Below are positions 51,431-63,557 of a stretch of DNA of 64,000 nt, piece after piece. The notes below the pieces were generated by a model. The model did not search any database. It worked only from the letters and a program-made list of their open reading frames with translations, and was not told where the DNA came from. The stretch's first letter is position 1, and the number at the start of each line of letters is the position of its first letter. The position numbers and the translations under genes are program-made. The DNA lies in the NCBI GenBank assembly GCA_011037195.1, contig JAAEAF010001572.1, positions 109,177-173,176 on the forward strand, in the 5' to 3' direction. The DNA comes from Triatoma infestans. Taxonomy: Eukaryota > Arthropoda > Insecta > Hemiptera > Reduviidae.

Positions 51431-51825
51431 AGATATCATTTTCCATTTAAACGATGTTTAAGACGACGTTTTTGGAAAAATAGTTCAGTTTTCAAATTGG
51501 AAATCATGTAATTAATATTTTGTTAAAAATAATATTTTCCATATTTAGACTGTATAAGATTCAAACAACAAGTTTTGTAAGATTTAATGTACAAAAATCA
51601 ATATATGGAGAGCAATTAATTGTGTTTTTTAAGTGGTTGTAAATACGTATTATAATCAATCGACCAATAAGAGTTTAATTTACAATCTCTATTTAATTAT
51701 AATAAATAAGAATTTGTCACTTCTAATCTATTACTAATTTTTTTTTTCAAAATTTACATTTTACTTTTTACAATTATTACGAAACTTTAAAGCTTTCGAT
51801 GTTTTGCTGTTCATTCAGCACTTTT
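51431..51825. other. ARHGAP upstream intron, nothing recognised
   Basis: AT-rich sequence, no feature. Confidence 0.4.
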
Positions 51826-52475
51826 TTACTTTCTCTTACTCCTAGTAAGAGGAAGTATTGTATTCTTGTCAAATGTTCGATATCGAGTTTTCACCGGAAA
51901 TATCCGTTTTGAGGTCTCCGGAGTCCAAAAAACTGGTTTTTAGCAAATAGTGTGTGTGTGTGTATGTGTAAACAGCACAGCTCAAAAAAGAAAAATCGTA
52001 GAAAGTTGAAACTTGATATTACGTTTAGGTATCACCATGGGATCTGACAGTACGTTATCTGTCAAAGTTTCTCAACCGGAAGTACCATTTTACTAGTTTT
52101 TTTTTACGTTTTTGCGGTTTTCTCAAAAATGCTCCGACGATTTTCTTTAAACTTGGTAATTAACTACATATACAAAGAGCTACAACTTTTATTTGAAACA
52201 TTTCTCCGGGAAAATTCATTTAAGGGCACTTCTAGGGGAGGGGCGGGGTTACAGCTTCCTCTAAAGTGCTATCATAGTTTGATTATAACAATTTCCTACC
52301 TCTCCAACCAAATTAATTAGAAATAAATAGATGGCCAAAATTCCGAGTTTACGAAAATTAGTAAACCGGAAGTGCGCTTTTACTGAACAGTTTTTTCAGT
52401 TTTCGGCGCATTTCGTTAAATTTGGTACACAAACTATAACATTTGTCAATTATAGATCAGGAGTAAGAGAATGTT
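51826..52475 (+). repeat. Family A repeat with both termini (650 bp)
   Basis: Begins TTACTTTCTCTTACTCC and ends GGAGTAAGAGAATGTT. Compared with the ~1-kb copy one central module is missing. A (GT)n tract at about 51948-51966 precedes GTAAACAGCAC, the usual place. The target duplication is not clear. Confidence 0.8.
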
Positions 52476-52499
52476 GTGACTTTTAAAAAAAAGCATTAC

Positions 52500-53590
52500 A
52501 GATTGTAAATATTCTTCTCCAGCATCTTCTACGTGGAATTCATGCAATCAGAAGATATATCCAGTTTAATCTAGACAGGAAATATCGGAATTAGGAGACA
52601 GTAATCCTATCCGATAGCCAAGCCGTCATTAAAGCATTGGCTCATGTCATATGGTAACAACGGAGTTACTATATTCTAACGCAGCCACTAGTGCCATCTA
52701 GGCGAAGAAGCAGGCACCTCAAGTTCTCCTCGTGACCGCTGGGAAGCGCTAGCGGGGTGCTTCTAGATTCTTCTACACGGTCTACCGCGACCGGTTACAA
52801 TGGGGAAAAGGTTCGAGAAACTTCCAGAACCTTCTCGAGTGAGAGACACTTGTTACAACATGGAATTCGCCTTGTTAAAGTGAATAAAAGTGAACTGAGA
52901 GAACTTTTGTTGGTTTATACAGTGTATTTAAGTGTTTTATCTGTAATCAATTGTGTTGAACAATAAATTGGTGTTGTAAGAAGTTGAGTGTGTTTTGTCT
53001 AAACCGAACCCACTTAGCAACTAGTTGCAGTAGCTAGTTTGAAAAACGTTACAATATTTTGGGTGCCAGGATAAGTTGGTGTGGAAGGAAATGAAATGGC
53101 CGATACCTCGGCAATGAAAGGCGCTGCATCTCCATTTTTATTTGTCCTGGACCCTTCCGTGGAATAAGCTACCAGTCTCTTCGAGAAGAGCTCAAAAATA
53201 AGGAGGAAGTAAAAGAGCAGAGCTCTGGAAAACTCTTTCTGGACTGGGGCAAGCTAAGGCTTGCCTGGGCGGTTATAACAAAAAAAAAATCTATAGTATC
53301 ACCAGTCTGAGTAAAAATAGGCTTCGTATGCTAACGGGGTTTCCTGAAGAAGCAGCAGTTTCTATGGGGAAATGAAGGAGACTCCAATACCCTCCTAACG
53401 GATTACGATGCTAGCATTCAAAGAAGATTTGGAATCCTGGGTAGTTACCAGGCGTTGGAGGAAAATATACCCTCAGAGAGCTTGAAAGTTCTGTAGATGA
53501 GTAGTCCCTCACCCTAGCACCAGTGGGAGATGGCAAGATAAGACCTCATTTGGTCGCAGTACACCATACCATACCCCCCTCCAAAAGGAC
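52500..53590 (+). mobile_element. LINE fragment (RNase H) split by a solo LTR
   Basis: 52600-52651 reads ILSDSQAVIKALAHVI, and immediately after the LTR 53054-53130 reads IFWVPG-VGVEGNEMADTSAM. Both belong to one RNase H domain and line up when the LTR and one ATAT copy are ignored. Post-RNase H text (SLREELKNKEEVKEQSS, then LGSYQALEENIPSE) follows to about 53490. It is the same family as the LINE at 40664. Stops show decay before or after the insertion. Confidence 0.8.
52653..53053. mobile_element. Solo LTR nested in the LINE
   Basis: The 401-bp segment begins GGTAACAACGG and ends AACGTTACA, so GTAAC/GTTAC forms the short terminal inverted repeat. ATAT flanks both sides (52649-52652 and 53054-53057), a 4-bp target duplication. 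A poly(A)-signal-like AATAAA lies near 52882 and another near 52963. The termini could be shifted one base so that it starts TGGTAAC. A Ty3-type LTR is plausible, but no internal region remains. Confidence 0.75.
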
Positions 53591-54559
53591 AATTGGCTTT
53601 GTAAACAAGGGCCACTGCCATGTATTTAAATTCTAAGGATGAAAATTGTTGGAACTTAAGATTCGGCTAAAAAACCGGCTTAATTTTACTTCAAAAAGCC
53701 ATTGCAGATTATTTTTTAGAATTTGCATTTGTACGATTTATGATAAAAGTAAGAACCCCTTCTGAAACTTTTGTCTTTGTTATTTCCAGTAATTGAATTA
53801 TGAAATACAAGAATATACCAGTAAACTAATATTACAATTAATATCTGTATTAATCGTTTAACAATTATTATAAGTCCATTGTACATATAAAAGCTTTCTA
53901 AATTTCATAATAAAAATAAAGTAGCTAAAAATAGTTTTTAATCAACTGGCAAAGATTCAAAAAAATAAAAAATATTATCTTAACAGCCTGGTATTACGTC
54001 AAAATTTTTTTGTTATCAATAAAAAACCATCTTTACGGGATATGTAGGTTTGCCGAGATTAACTATTTCTATTTATAAGAGATTATGGCAAGCAAAATGA
54101 AAGAAAACAGTAAAAATGCGATTTACATCATCAAAACAAGAAGCATCGTGTACTACTACAATGGTCTCATCGTATTTACCGTTATGGTTTTTATTGTGTG
54201 ACAATATATTCAATGATTAGGCTATTAATTTCGCTTATTGTATTAGAGAAGTACATGTTTTGAGAGCCCCTGAATACGAAAAAATGGGTTTTATAAATTG
54301 GTCTGTGTTTTTTTTTAACTTCGAAGATTTCATTTTTTGCATGCACCATTTACAATATTAACTCTTGCTCTACCGAATGTGGCGCCCAACGTGGGGCCAA
54401 TATTACTTTTTGCATGACATAATATGAAAATAATTCAACAAAACTCTCAAACAATTCTATTTTACTAGGAAAAGTGTTAAAATTAAATTGTGTGTGTGTA
54501 TACAAAGTTTAAAAAAAAAAAAAATTTCTTCGAGAATATATCGAAAAAAAAAGAAGAAT
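53591..54559. other. ARHGAP upstream intron, nothing recognised
   Basis: AT-rich sequence, no feature identified. Confidence 0.4.
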
Positions 54560-54960
54560 GGAAACAGGAAATAAAGTAACACTTCTGGTTGATGGCTTTT
54601 GTTCGAAACTTTATTGTCAGTTGTAGCGGAGATACTTCTAAACAGGATATCAAGTTTTCTTTGGTTTTCTGGTTTCGAATTTCAGATACTCTGTTCACAC
54701 ATACATACACATCTTTCAAAAAAATATTTATTTTTCTTATTTAAGGCCTCACAGACTTATTACCCGGAACAAACTGAATTTCAAAAATTGTATATGATTA
54801 CAATGGGGTTATTACCTAATAAAAAGATAATAATATTGACAGAGGATTATCATTTTTATTATCTATCTATGTTCCGTATTTGTACAGTATACACAAATAT
54901 ATATATATATATTTAGAACAAACAATATTGTGTCCTCGTCAAAAATTAGAAGGTCAATCA
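54560..54960. repeat. Divergent family A-like repeat
   Basis: AACACTTCTGGTTGATGGCT, CAAGTTTTCTTTGGTTTTCT and CTGTTCACACATACATACAC follow the family A order, including the microsatellite position. The end is worn. Confidence 0.5.
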
Positions 54961-55641
54961 CATCGGTACTATTCACGACATAAAATATCCCTTATTATCA
55001 TATACAATGTTTAAACTAGCCTAAATATCCTTGGATGGTAAATGTAAACAAAAGCAGGTTAATAAACTAACTAACTTTGTTTTGTTTACTGTCGAAAGTA
55101 AATATTGTTATTAATTAAGATTGAGGAAGAAATGTATGGAAAGAAAATGTTTATAAAAATAAGTTTCTTATTATAAATAAACATATTTTCAAATAATTGA
55201 TAAATACAAAAACTAAGTTACTATTTGTAAAGAGAAATAATCTATTACTGTCACTCTAATAACTCAAGATCATACAGCTGTAATTATGTTTACGTCAGAA
55301 GGACAAGTTATATTTTTAAACAAATGTTTTGTATGTTTAATAGATTAGAAGTAATTTGTAATTTTTCTAAGAAAAATGTCTTTACTTTCTCTTATATAAA
55401 TACTAAATAAATATATTTAAAAAAAAAATAAATTATCCAACAATTATAAATTTACTTGAAATATTTTTTTTTTAAAGGTTAAAAACTTAAATTACAGAAT
55501 AAAGTAATTTTTCAAATATACAAGTAATATCCGGTAGATAATTTCCGGCATAAAGTAACATTAATGTAAGATATTGTCAAGGATAAATAATTAAAAGTAA
55601 AAATAAAAAATAAAAGTTTCATTTTATTAATTTACAAATAA
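54961..55641. other. ARHGAP upstream intron, nothing recognised
   Basis: AT-rich sequence, no feature. Confidence 0.4.
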
Positions 55642-55768
55642 AGGGAAGGAAGGGATTAGCTCAGTGGTAGCGTGCTGGACTAGGAACGCGGTGGTTCCAG
55701 GTTCGAGTCCAACTGTTGCCCTTAGATTTTTTTCTTCTTAAAAGCCTCTTACAGCACACTGCCCCTTA
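55642..55768 (+). mobile_element. SINE-1 copy, truncated
   Basis: The head GGAAGGAAGGGATTAGCTCA, the B box GGTTCGAGTCC and the start of the body (CACTGCCCC) are seen; the 3' half is missing and family A text follows. Confidence 0.85.
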
Positions 55769-55779
55769 AATCAAGAAGA

Positions 55780-56350
55780 ATCCCGCAAAAATATTTCAAA
55801 TAAAAGTTGTAGACCTTTTTATGATCAGCTGATATACAATGTTTACAAAAAAAAAAAAGGTTAGACCCGTTTTCGTGAAAATCGGAGCCAAAAAAAAAAA
55901 AAATTCGCAACATCTAATCTGTAAAGTGGTACTTCCGGTCGATTGATTTTGACCAAAAACTAATTGTCGCGTCCCCGAAGGAAGGGATTAGCTTAGTGGT
56001 AGCGCGCTGGACTAGCAACGCGGAGGTCCCGGGTTCGAGTCCAGCAGCTGCCCTTAGATTTTTTTCTTCTTAGGAGCCTTCTTACTCAGCTCACTGTCCG
56101 GTGATGGACAGTGTTGTCTGTAACGAGAGAACACTGTCCGAAGGCCGGCAGTGCACTGAGAAGGCTCCGAACTTTGGGGTACCTATAAGGGGCCAGAAGG
56201 GTTTTGGATAGCATGGGGCTTTGTCCCTTCCTAAAGACAATAAAAAAAAATATTGTTGCGTCCTCTAGTCTAAATGGAACACCAAGTTTCAACTTTCTGC
56301 CATTTTTGTGTCATGCTGATCACACACACACACATACACGAAATACACGA
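55780..56350 (-). repeat. Family A repeat interrupted by a SINE-1
   Basis: 55790-55976 and 56252-56350 are successive family A blocks (AAATAAAAGTTGTAGACC, GGTACTTCCGGTCGATTGAT, then CAAGTTTCAACTTTCTGCCA and a (CA)n tract). The SINE at 55977-56251 separates them. Confidence 0.7.
55977..56251 (+). mobile_element. SINE-1 full copy, tail type 3
   Basis: The head is GAAGGAAGGGATTAGCTTAG, with B box GGTTCGAGTCC. The body has GTGATGGACAGTGTTGTCTG and GGCCGGCAGTGCACTGAGAA. The tail is GAACTTTGGGGTACCTATAA, then GGGGCCAGAAGGGTTTTGGA, ending in an A-run. It is flanked by imperfect 14-bp repeats ATTGTCGCGTCCCC (55963-55976) and ATTGTTGCGTCCTC (56252-56265). Confidence 0.9.
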
Positions 56351-56599
56351 CCTATATTTTCACTTTCACACTATGACATATTGTTATAGTTTTTTTTCTT
56401 TTTAAAAACAGGTTAACAAATTCCAAAGAAACTCCAGCATACATGGACAACTTTGAACACGCTCCCAAAGAACCAGCTACTACCCTAGAATCTGAAGCTC
56501 TAAGAAAAAGCACACATCAGCGATGCCCTCCTTCCTATCCCTTAAGAATTACGAAGCTTAAGAGGAGGTGAATGTCATCGAATTTTATAATACTTTCTC
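56351..56599. other. Unrecognised sequence
   Basis: Short intron stretch with no feature. Confidence 0.4.
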
Positions 56600-57832
56600 C
56601 AACAGCTGTTAGAAGTGTTGCGATCACATCAAATTTTCGTTATCGTATTTTCACCGGAAATGTAGGTTTTGAGTTCCGGTTCTCCATGAGTCTAAAAAAG
56701 TAGTTTTTAGAAAATGGTTCTTGTGTTAAACCAAAAAAACCGCAGAAAGTTCACACTTGACATTCCATTTGGGTATCACCATGAGATCTGACAGGAACTT
56801 CCTGTTAAAATTCCTCAACCGGAAGCACCAATTTACTGAATTTTTTGTTTTCAGTCTTTTTGGCGTTTTTCTCAAAAACGGCTCCAACGATTTTCTTCAA
56901 ACTTGATATATTAACTACCATTTACACAGAGATACAACAGTGATTTGAAACATTGTTATGAGGAAATACATTTAAGGAAGTTTTTCGATTTAAGGGGAGC
57001 GGTTAGAGTGCTACCATAATTTCAATTTATTATACAGAGTATCCCATTTAAACGGCTCCACTTTTGAAATAACACTTAAACATCTAATCAACTATGATAC
57101 CCCTCTCATAAAAGTGCCCTTGAATGAATTTTTCCAGAGAAATATCTTAAATAAAAGAAGTAGATCTTTGCATTTTTAATTTATATACGAAGTTTCAAGA
57201 AAATCGTAGGAGCCATTTTTGATAAAATCACGAAAAACTGAAAAAAAAAAATCATTTGGTAAAGTGTTAAAACAAACGCACTTCCGGTTATCCGATTTTT
57301 TCAAACTCGGAATTTCAACAACATATTTAATTCTAATTAACATTATTTAGATGACAGAATTGTCTAATAAACTGAAATAGCACTTTAGATGAAAATTTAA
57401 CCCTACTCCTCCCCCAGAAGTGCCCTTAAATGAATTTTCCCGGAGAAATGTTTCAAATAAAAGTTGTAGCTCTTTGTATGTGTAGTTGATATAAGAAGTT
57501 TAAAGAAAATCGGTGGAGCCATTTTTGAGAAAATCGCAAAAACGTACAAAAAAAAAACTAGTAATGTGGTACTTCCGGTTGAAGAATTTTGACAGATAAC
57601 GCACCGTCAGATCCTATGGTGATACCTAAACGTAATATCAAGTTTCAACTTTCTACGGTTTTTCGTTTTTGAGCTATGCTGTTCACATACACATACAAAC
57701 ACCATTTGCTAAAAACCACTTTTTTGGACTCAGGGGACCTCACTCAGGACGGATATTTCCGGTGAAAACTCGATATCGAAAACTTGACACGATTACAATA
57801 CTTCCTCTTACTAGGAGTACGAGAAAGTAAAA
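56600..57832. repeat. Family A repeat, two copies tail-to-tail
   Basis: 56600 to about 57045 runs in one orientation (CATCAAATTTTCGTTATCGT, TTTCACCGGAAATG). About 57045-57832 runs in the other, ending GAGTACGAGAAAGTAA. The two copies make a large imperfect palindrome. Confidence 0.75.
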
Positions 57833-58560
57833 ATGAAGAAAAATGCCGTTAATTTCACTACAACATTTCAAACGATTGTCGAGATATTCAATAATAAAGA
57901 TTAAATTTTCGTCGTTTTTCCCCCCCCCTAATTCTCTTGTTTCTTAGACTAAAAGTCATTTAAAGAAGTTTAAGGGTAGGGAGAGTATGTGGTTTTCCCC
58001 CCAAAAAAGTGATTTTATTTTTACATTATTTAAATATTTATTTCTATCATATGATTAATACTTCATTTATTTATATTTGTATAATTCTATATTATGTAAT
58101 ATGTTAATTTAGCCAAATAAAGCTAGATTAATTGAATTCGCAGCTTTTATCAATTCTATAGCACCTTCTTAACCCATTGAAAATGATTTTCCAAGAAAGT
58201 GTATAAAATCATAAGTGTAAAGATTTTATGAGTTTAAAGAAAACACTGTTTCGGATAAAATCGAAACAAAAAATACAGGTAACCGGTTGACTTATTTTTA
58301 AATCTATACCTATATTAAGGAATCTTTGGTGGTACCTTTACGAAATATTATCTTTGAACTACCTGCGATTTTTTTTTGTTTTATAGATACTTTGTAGATC
58401 ACAGATTACAGACCAATCTTTAAAAATATTTTTACTTTTTTTTTTTCATACTAAGAGGACCAAATATACAAATCAAAAGTCAATAAAGAAAATCTAAACA
58501 AATATCGCAGTACGGTAAAAGAAAGTAAAAAAACAAAAAAAACTAAGAAAGTATTCGAGA
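57833..58560. repeat. Worn family A-like repeat
   Basis: Text such as GTCATTTAAAGAAGTTTAAG, GTGGTTTTCCCCCCAAAAAA and the ACCGGTTGACTTATTTTTAA region follows family A order, but with much change. Boundaries are uncertain. Confidence 0.4.
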
Positions 58561-60065
58561 AATTGTCGAAAAAAAAATTCAAAATTAATTATTTTTTTGG
58601 AGAATCGAGTAAATATAAATTTTACTCAAGAATTGAAAAGCTTCTATTCAAACCACTACTATTATTGACGTTACCACAGTTTTTGGTGGGTGCTTAACTC
58701 ATAGGGCTAAGGTATTGTATGATTTCTTCACTGATCTATAATAAAACGGAAATAAACAATTCTTAAAATGGTTTCTAAAAAGCAGCGGGGTATAAAAGAA
58801 ATGTGCTTTAATTTTCGGGGGGGGGAAGGGAGGGAGGGCGGCTTTCCCTAAATAATGAAAATATAAGAGAAGTTATACTTACGGTTCAATATCATGTCCA
58901 AGTATTCATATAATATAACTTTAATTTAATGAACAAAAACTTAAAAGAACAATTACTTTATTTAAAGTGAATTAAAAAAATAATTAAATAAATAAATAAT
59001 GAAAATTGTGCAACACTAGAAGAAAGAAAGAAACAAAAAGCAGAAGCAAATTTCTTTCAATAAAAACAATAACAGTTGTAAAAATAAAAATTACAAAATG
59101 TGTAAGTAAACAGGTGGTTTAATAAGAAATAATTGCTCTGCTCAGCTGTTATAAATACTGAATGATACTAAACAATGTGAGACCTTTAGTTTAAAATATA
59201 ATACTATAATCGAAAGAAGTGGGTATTGATTGGACTTTGAAACTGCAATGCTTACTCGGCATCTATTGTTAGTACGTTGCTCTATAATTAATTAATTAAA
59301 AAAAAAAAAAAAAAAAAAATTAAATAGTAAACATATTATGATTCATTTATAATAAATTCGTGCGTAATTTTTAATAATTTTTCTTGCTAATGTTAACACT
59401 TTTTCAATTAGGTTTTAATTTTTTATTTTTTTAAATATTAAAAATTTATCACTAAATTCTTTAAATAATATTAGAAAAAAAAAAAAAAACCATCATTATT
59501 AAATTCTACGACACCCAACCGAACAGTTTGCGCTACTGTGTCATACTAAACTTTTCGTAACCATCAAATTTAAAGTGTCTAAATTTGATTAGATTAGATT
59601 TCATTGCGGTATATTGAATGAGTGTTACTGATAACATTAGCGTAAGTAATTAAACACTTACTTATTTGATATCAATTACATTATTGTTGAATTGACAAGG
59701 TTGAATTTTAAATAATAAGTGATACATATTTAGATAAGTAATTTTTTTTTTATTTTATAGATAAATTACATTTTACGTAAATTTATTGCAATTTCGTGCG
59801 ATATATATCATTAATGACAGATTTAAGATAACCAAACTTTGGTTAATAAAGTTCAACAACACTAATTACAATTCCATAAATATGCATCATAAAACGATAA
59901 AAAGTACAAAACTGGTAGGTCACAATATAACATTACGAATCACAGGGTAAACAAATTATTAATGTAAAAATTAAACTAGAGCAATAGCCAGCCAGCACGT
60001 GAAATAATTACTTCGTATTGGCAAAACTCAATAAAAAAAAATCTGGTGTGAAACACTCACCACAC
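58561..60065. other. ARHGAP upstream intron, nothing recognised
   Basis: Very AT-rich, with G-runs at 58818-58840 and long A-runs. No gene or element named. Confidence 0.4.
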
Positions 60066-61046
60066 AACTTTCTCTACTCCAGTTCCACAAAATTATAATT
60101 GACAAATTTTATAGTTTGTATAACAAATTAATTCAAATACGAGGAAAACTGAAAAAAAAAACCGTTCAGTAAAAACGCACTTCCGGTTAATTAATTTCCT
60201 TGAAACTCTGAATTTCGGCCATCCATTTATTTCTAATTAATTTTGTTTGGATGATAGAATTGTATAATCAACTACGATAGCACTTTAGAGAAAAACATAC
60301 CCCACCCCTCCCCCAAAAGTGCCATTAAATAAATTTTCCTAGAAAAATGTTTTAATTTACATCAAAGTTATACATCGTTGTATGTTTAGTTTAATTATAA
60401 TACTTTCAAGAAATCGTCCACCTATTTTGAGAAAATTGCGAAAAAAAAAAAAAGTGGAAAAAAACAAAAAATCATTTAATAAAGGGTAAAGTGACGCACT
60501 TTCCGATCATGCCGATTTTGTTCAAACTCAGAATTTCAACAACATATTTAATTCTACTTACAATATTTAGATGATAGAATTTGTCTATTTCAAAATGAAA
60601 TAGCACTTTAGATGAGAACCTAACCCCACCCCTTCCCTCTGCCCTTAATGAATTTTTCCCAGAGAATTGTTTTCAAATAAAAGTTGTAAGCCTTTGTATG
60701 GTAGTTGCTATATCCACGTGTAAAGAAAATCGTGGAGTCTATTTTTGCGAAAAACCGCAGAAAGTAAAAAAAAACAAATAAACGGTACTTACTTCCGGTT
60801 GAGGAATTTTTAACAGATGACCCACTATCAGATGCCCTGGTGATACGTAAACGGAATATCAAGTTTCAACTTTCTACGGTTTCTCGTTTTTGAGCTATGC
60901 TGTTCACATACACATACACACAGACTATTTATTAAAAACCACTTTTTTGGACTCAGGAGACCTCAAAAAGGATATTTCCGGTGAAAACTCGATATCGAAA
61001 ATTTGACGCGATTACAATACTTCCTCTTACAGGAGTAATAGAAATT
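60066..61046 (-). repeat. Family A repeat, near full-length
   Basis: Begins AACTTTCTCTACTCC, runs through the three modules (three ACTTCCGG/ACTTTCCG sites) and ends CAGGAGTAATAGAAATT. A (CA) patch lies at about 60905-60921 after CTGTTCACATA. SINE-2 is inserted a few bases beyond its end. Confidence 0.8.
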
Positions 61047-61060
61047 AAAAAAACTCAATG

Positions 61061-61312
61061 GCGCAACAGCCCATCATGAAGGGCCTAGGCCTGCCAGTTG
61101 GCGATTTGAACAGGGGGGCGTGTGGTAAGCACGCTGCAGTTCCTACTCTGTTTAGTTCCGGCCTTCGCTACCCAGGGGCTAGTAACTGTAGCTTCCCATT
61201 TTTCATTACTGGTGCAAGGGTCAACACCGACTTTGTCCTCACGGGAATCGAACCTTGAATTCTCACACGAAAGGCGAGTGCGCTAGCCACTAGATCAACG
61301 CGTGAGGTCGGC
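61061..61312 (-). mobile_element. SINE-2 (second tRNA-derived SINE) with perfect 11-bp target duplication
   Basis: Identical AAAACTCAATG flanks it at 61050-61060 and 61313-61323. On the - strand it starts near CCTCACGCGTTGATCTAGTG, with box A-like GTGGCTAGCGCACTCGCC and B box GGTTCGATTCC, so the head derives from a tRNA. It ends GATGGGCTGTTGCGCC without a long A tail. It is unlike SINE-1 in body and tail. The 66-residue + frame across it is a shadow. Confidence 0.9.
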
Positions 61313-61323
61313 AAAACTCAATG

Positions 61324-62039
61324 CAGATTTTAAATTTGTAATTATTAAAAATAATCATGATATTTTTTTACAAAATTCGTAAAATTTTGTTTACAACAGT
61401 AGAATACTGTGACTATGTGTGAAGAAGGTAGCATAGAATGGAAGTTTAACTCTATAAATTCCGCAAAACTATCTAAACTCATTTTTTTTTTTTAATGTTT
61501 CAAATAAAAGTAATTGGTTTTTATATCTGTGCGTTCGTATTCGAGAAAAATAAAAAAAAAAACTAAAAAGTATTCTGTAAAATTGCGATTAAGGAAAGTG
61601 TTTCCGGTTAGCCAATTATTCTTCAAATTTAGAATTCTAGCACAATACTTTTATTGTGTATTAATATTATACAAGCGGTAGAGCTAGCCGTACACTGAAT
61701 TGAAGCAGTATTTTGGTGGAGAGCTTAACGCTACTGATCCCCCAGACGCTCCAAAATAATCAATTTGTCCGAAATGTTTTAAATAACAGTGATAAGTATT
61801 TATATATGTAATTAGAATACAAAGTTAAAGAAAACTGCAAAAAAAATGAAAATAAAAATTTTTTCTGTAGAGTAGCAACATTCGGTTGATGGCTATTGCC
61901 CGAAACCTTCGTATCAGATGCGATCGTACAATCTATAATAATATAATAGATGAAAGTCAGAGAGATGTTCCAACAATTCATAATTCAAATCCCTCAATTT
62001 TCCTATTGCCTTTGTGGGCGGGTCCATTGTCCTGTTGAA
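61324..62039. repeat. Worn family A-like repeat
   Basis: From about 61480 to 61960 there are TTTCAAATAAAAGTAATTGG, TGTTTCCGGTTAGCC and CATTCGGTTGATGGC, degenerate family A blocks. 61324-61480 holds nothing recognised. Confidence 0.45.
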
Positions 62040-62760
62040 AGAGGATTTTTTGCTTTTGCAAACCAGGCCTTTTCTATTTAATTTTTTCATCTAGCTGGAC
62101 AAGAAGATATGCATAGTATTCCCCATTTATTGTTTGACCCTTTATTAAGTAGTCAATTAAAAGAATCCCTTTGAAATCCCCTCCCAAAAAAACACTAGCC
62201 ATAACCTTTGCAGCAAGTGCAATTGTCTTTGCTTTCTTCGGTACAGAGCCATCGGCTTCTGGCCACAAATTGAATGTTGTTTTGACTTAGAGTAAAGTGA
62301 TGGAAACCTCGTTTCGTCCATCTTAACAAATCAGCATAGAAAATCGGTTGGATTCTTCTTAAAACGGCTCAAACATTGCTGAAAAAACTCGATGTGATTA
62401 GCATTTAACAAGTGCGACACCCATCTTGCCACAAAGCTTTCTCAAACTGAATTCTTTGTGTAAAATGTGCCGTACCCTTTCTTCCGAGATGCCTACAGCC
62501 TTAGCTATCTCATACACCTTTAATCGTTGAACATCTAGAACCATATTCTATATTTTCTCGATATTTTCTTCGGTAGTAACAGTTTTTGGCCGTTATTTTT
62601 ACTATTGATAACGAAGATGCAGACGACACTTTTTAACACTTTCACCAACTTTTGATGAATTTCCGTTGGTGATAAACCATTCAGAACGAAAAATATAATG
62701 ACGGAACGATATTCAAGTTTATTCATTTTGTCAAAAACACACAACACGCCTACTTTAAAC
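62040..62760 (-). mobile_element. mariner transposase pseudogene
   Basis: - strand frames read MNKLEYRSVIIFFVLNGLSP and TEIHQKLVKVLKS (the N-terminal helix-turn-helix, 62725-62640). They continue with RPKTVTTEENIEKI and ISEERVRHIL-like text (62590-62480). Then come MDETRF-like text and ALAAKVMASVF, KGILLIDYLIKGQTINGEYY (62240-62090), the catalytic DDE part. Several frameshifts make it inactive. Terminal inverted repeats were not located. Confidence 0.85.
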
Positions 62761-62924
62761 AGTCATAAAAAACAAACTATTTGTCTGATTAAATTCATAT
62801 TTAGTATTTACTTTTGTAACAAGTGTGCCAACATAACAAAACAGTAATTTCATTTGTAGAAGTGTAGCCAATCTATGGGCTAGGCCGAGAACTTTACACA
62901 TTGCCCCAGTACATGAAGACCCTG
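62761..62924. other. Unrecognised spacer
   Basis: Short spacer next to the mariner relic; may hold its worn terminus. Confidence 0.3.
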
Positions 62925-63260
62925 AGCTAGAAACATTTTTTTCTTAATTAGGAGACCTCAAATCTTGAAAATTTCCGGTGTAAACCTCAATTTCGAAAAT
63001 TTGACACGATCGTAAATACTTCTTTAAGTAAGAATAAGAGAAAGTAAAAATTACAGCGAATATATTTTTCGATTAGAATTGTGAAAACTATAGTAAAAGA
63101 AACTTGATGGAATGTTTCATACCAGAATTTTTACTTTCTCAGGAAATCTCAAAATCAATAAATATCGAAAAAGAAGTCAGAGTCGAAAATTTGGCACATA
63201 AGAGAAATTGAAAAATGCTCAACATAGTTTTTTGATCAGATAGGCCAGTAAACACAATTT
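62925..63260 (-). repeat. Family A terminal fragment(s)
   Basis: GGAGACCTCAAATCTTGAAA, ATTTCCGGTGTAAACCTC and ATTTGACACGATCG lead to the end GAATAAGAGAAAGTAA at about 63047. A second worn piece follows to about 63230. Confidence 0.6.
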
Positions 63261-63523
63261 CTTTATATATTCCTATATATAAAATGAATGAAAGAAAATA
63301 CGCAGGAAGTACGATTATAAAACATATGGTACTGATTTACTAATGTATTGCGTATCAAGACAACAGAGTAACGTAAGAACATCAATAATTTATATAGGAA
63401 ATTTCCACTATAATCCCATTCTTAAATGTGTAGTTACAAATATAAAACATTTTATGTATACAGATAGTTGTCATAATCCTTTTATTGCATAGTAAGTATT
63501 TAAACTACCAAATTTAATATATA

Positions 63524-63557
<34 letters not shown>

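Noticed and set aside
55977..56050. tRNA gene (box A/B and GGTTCGAGTCC)
   Set aside because: The tRNA-like part continues into a repeated body and tail found many times in the window, so it is a SINE head, not a tRNA gene. The same holds for the other SINE-1 heads and for SINE-2.
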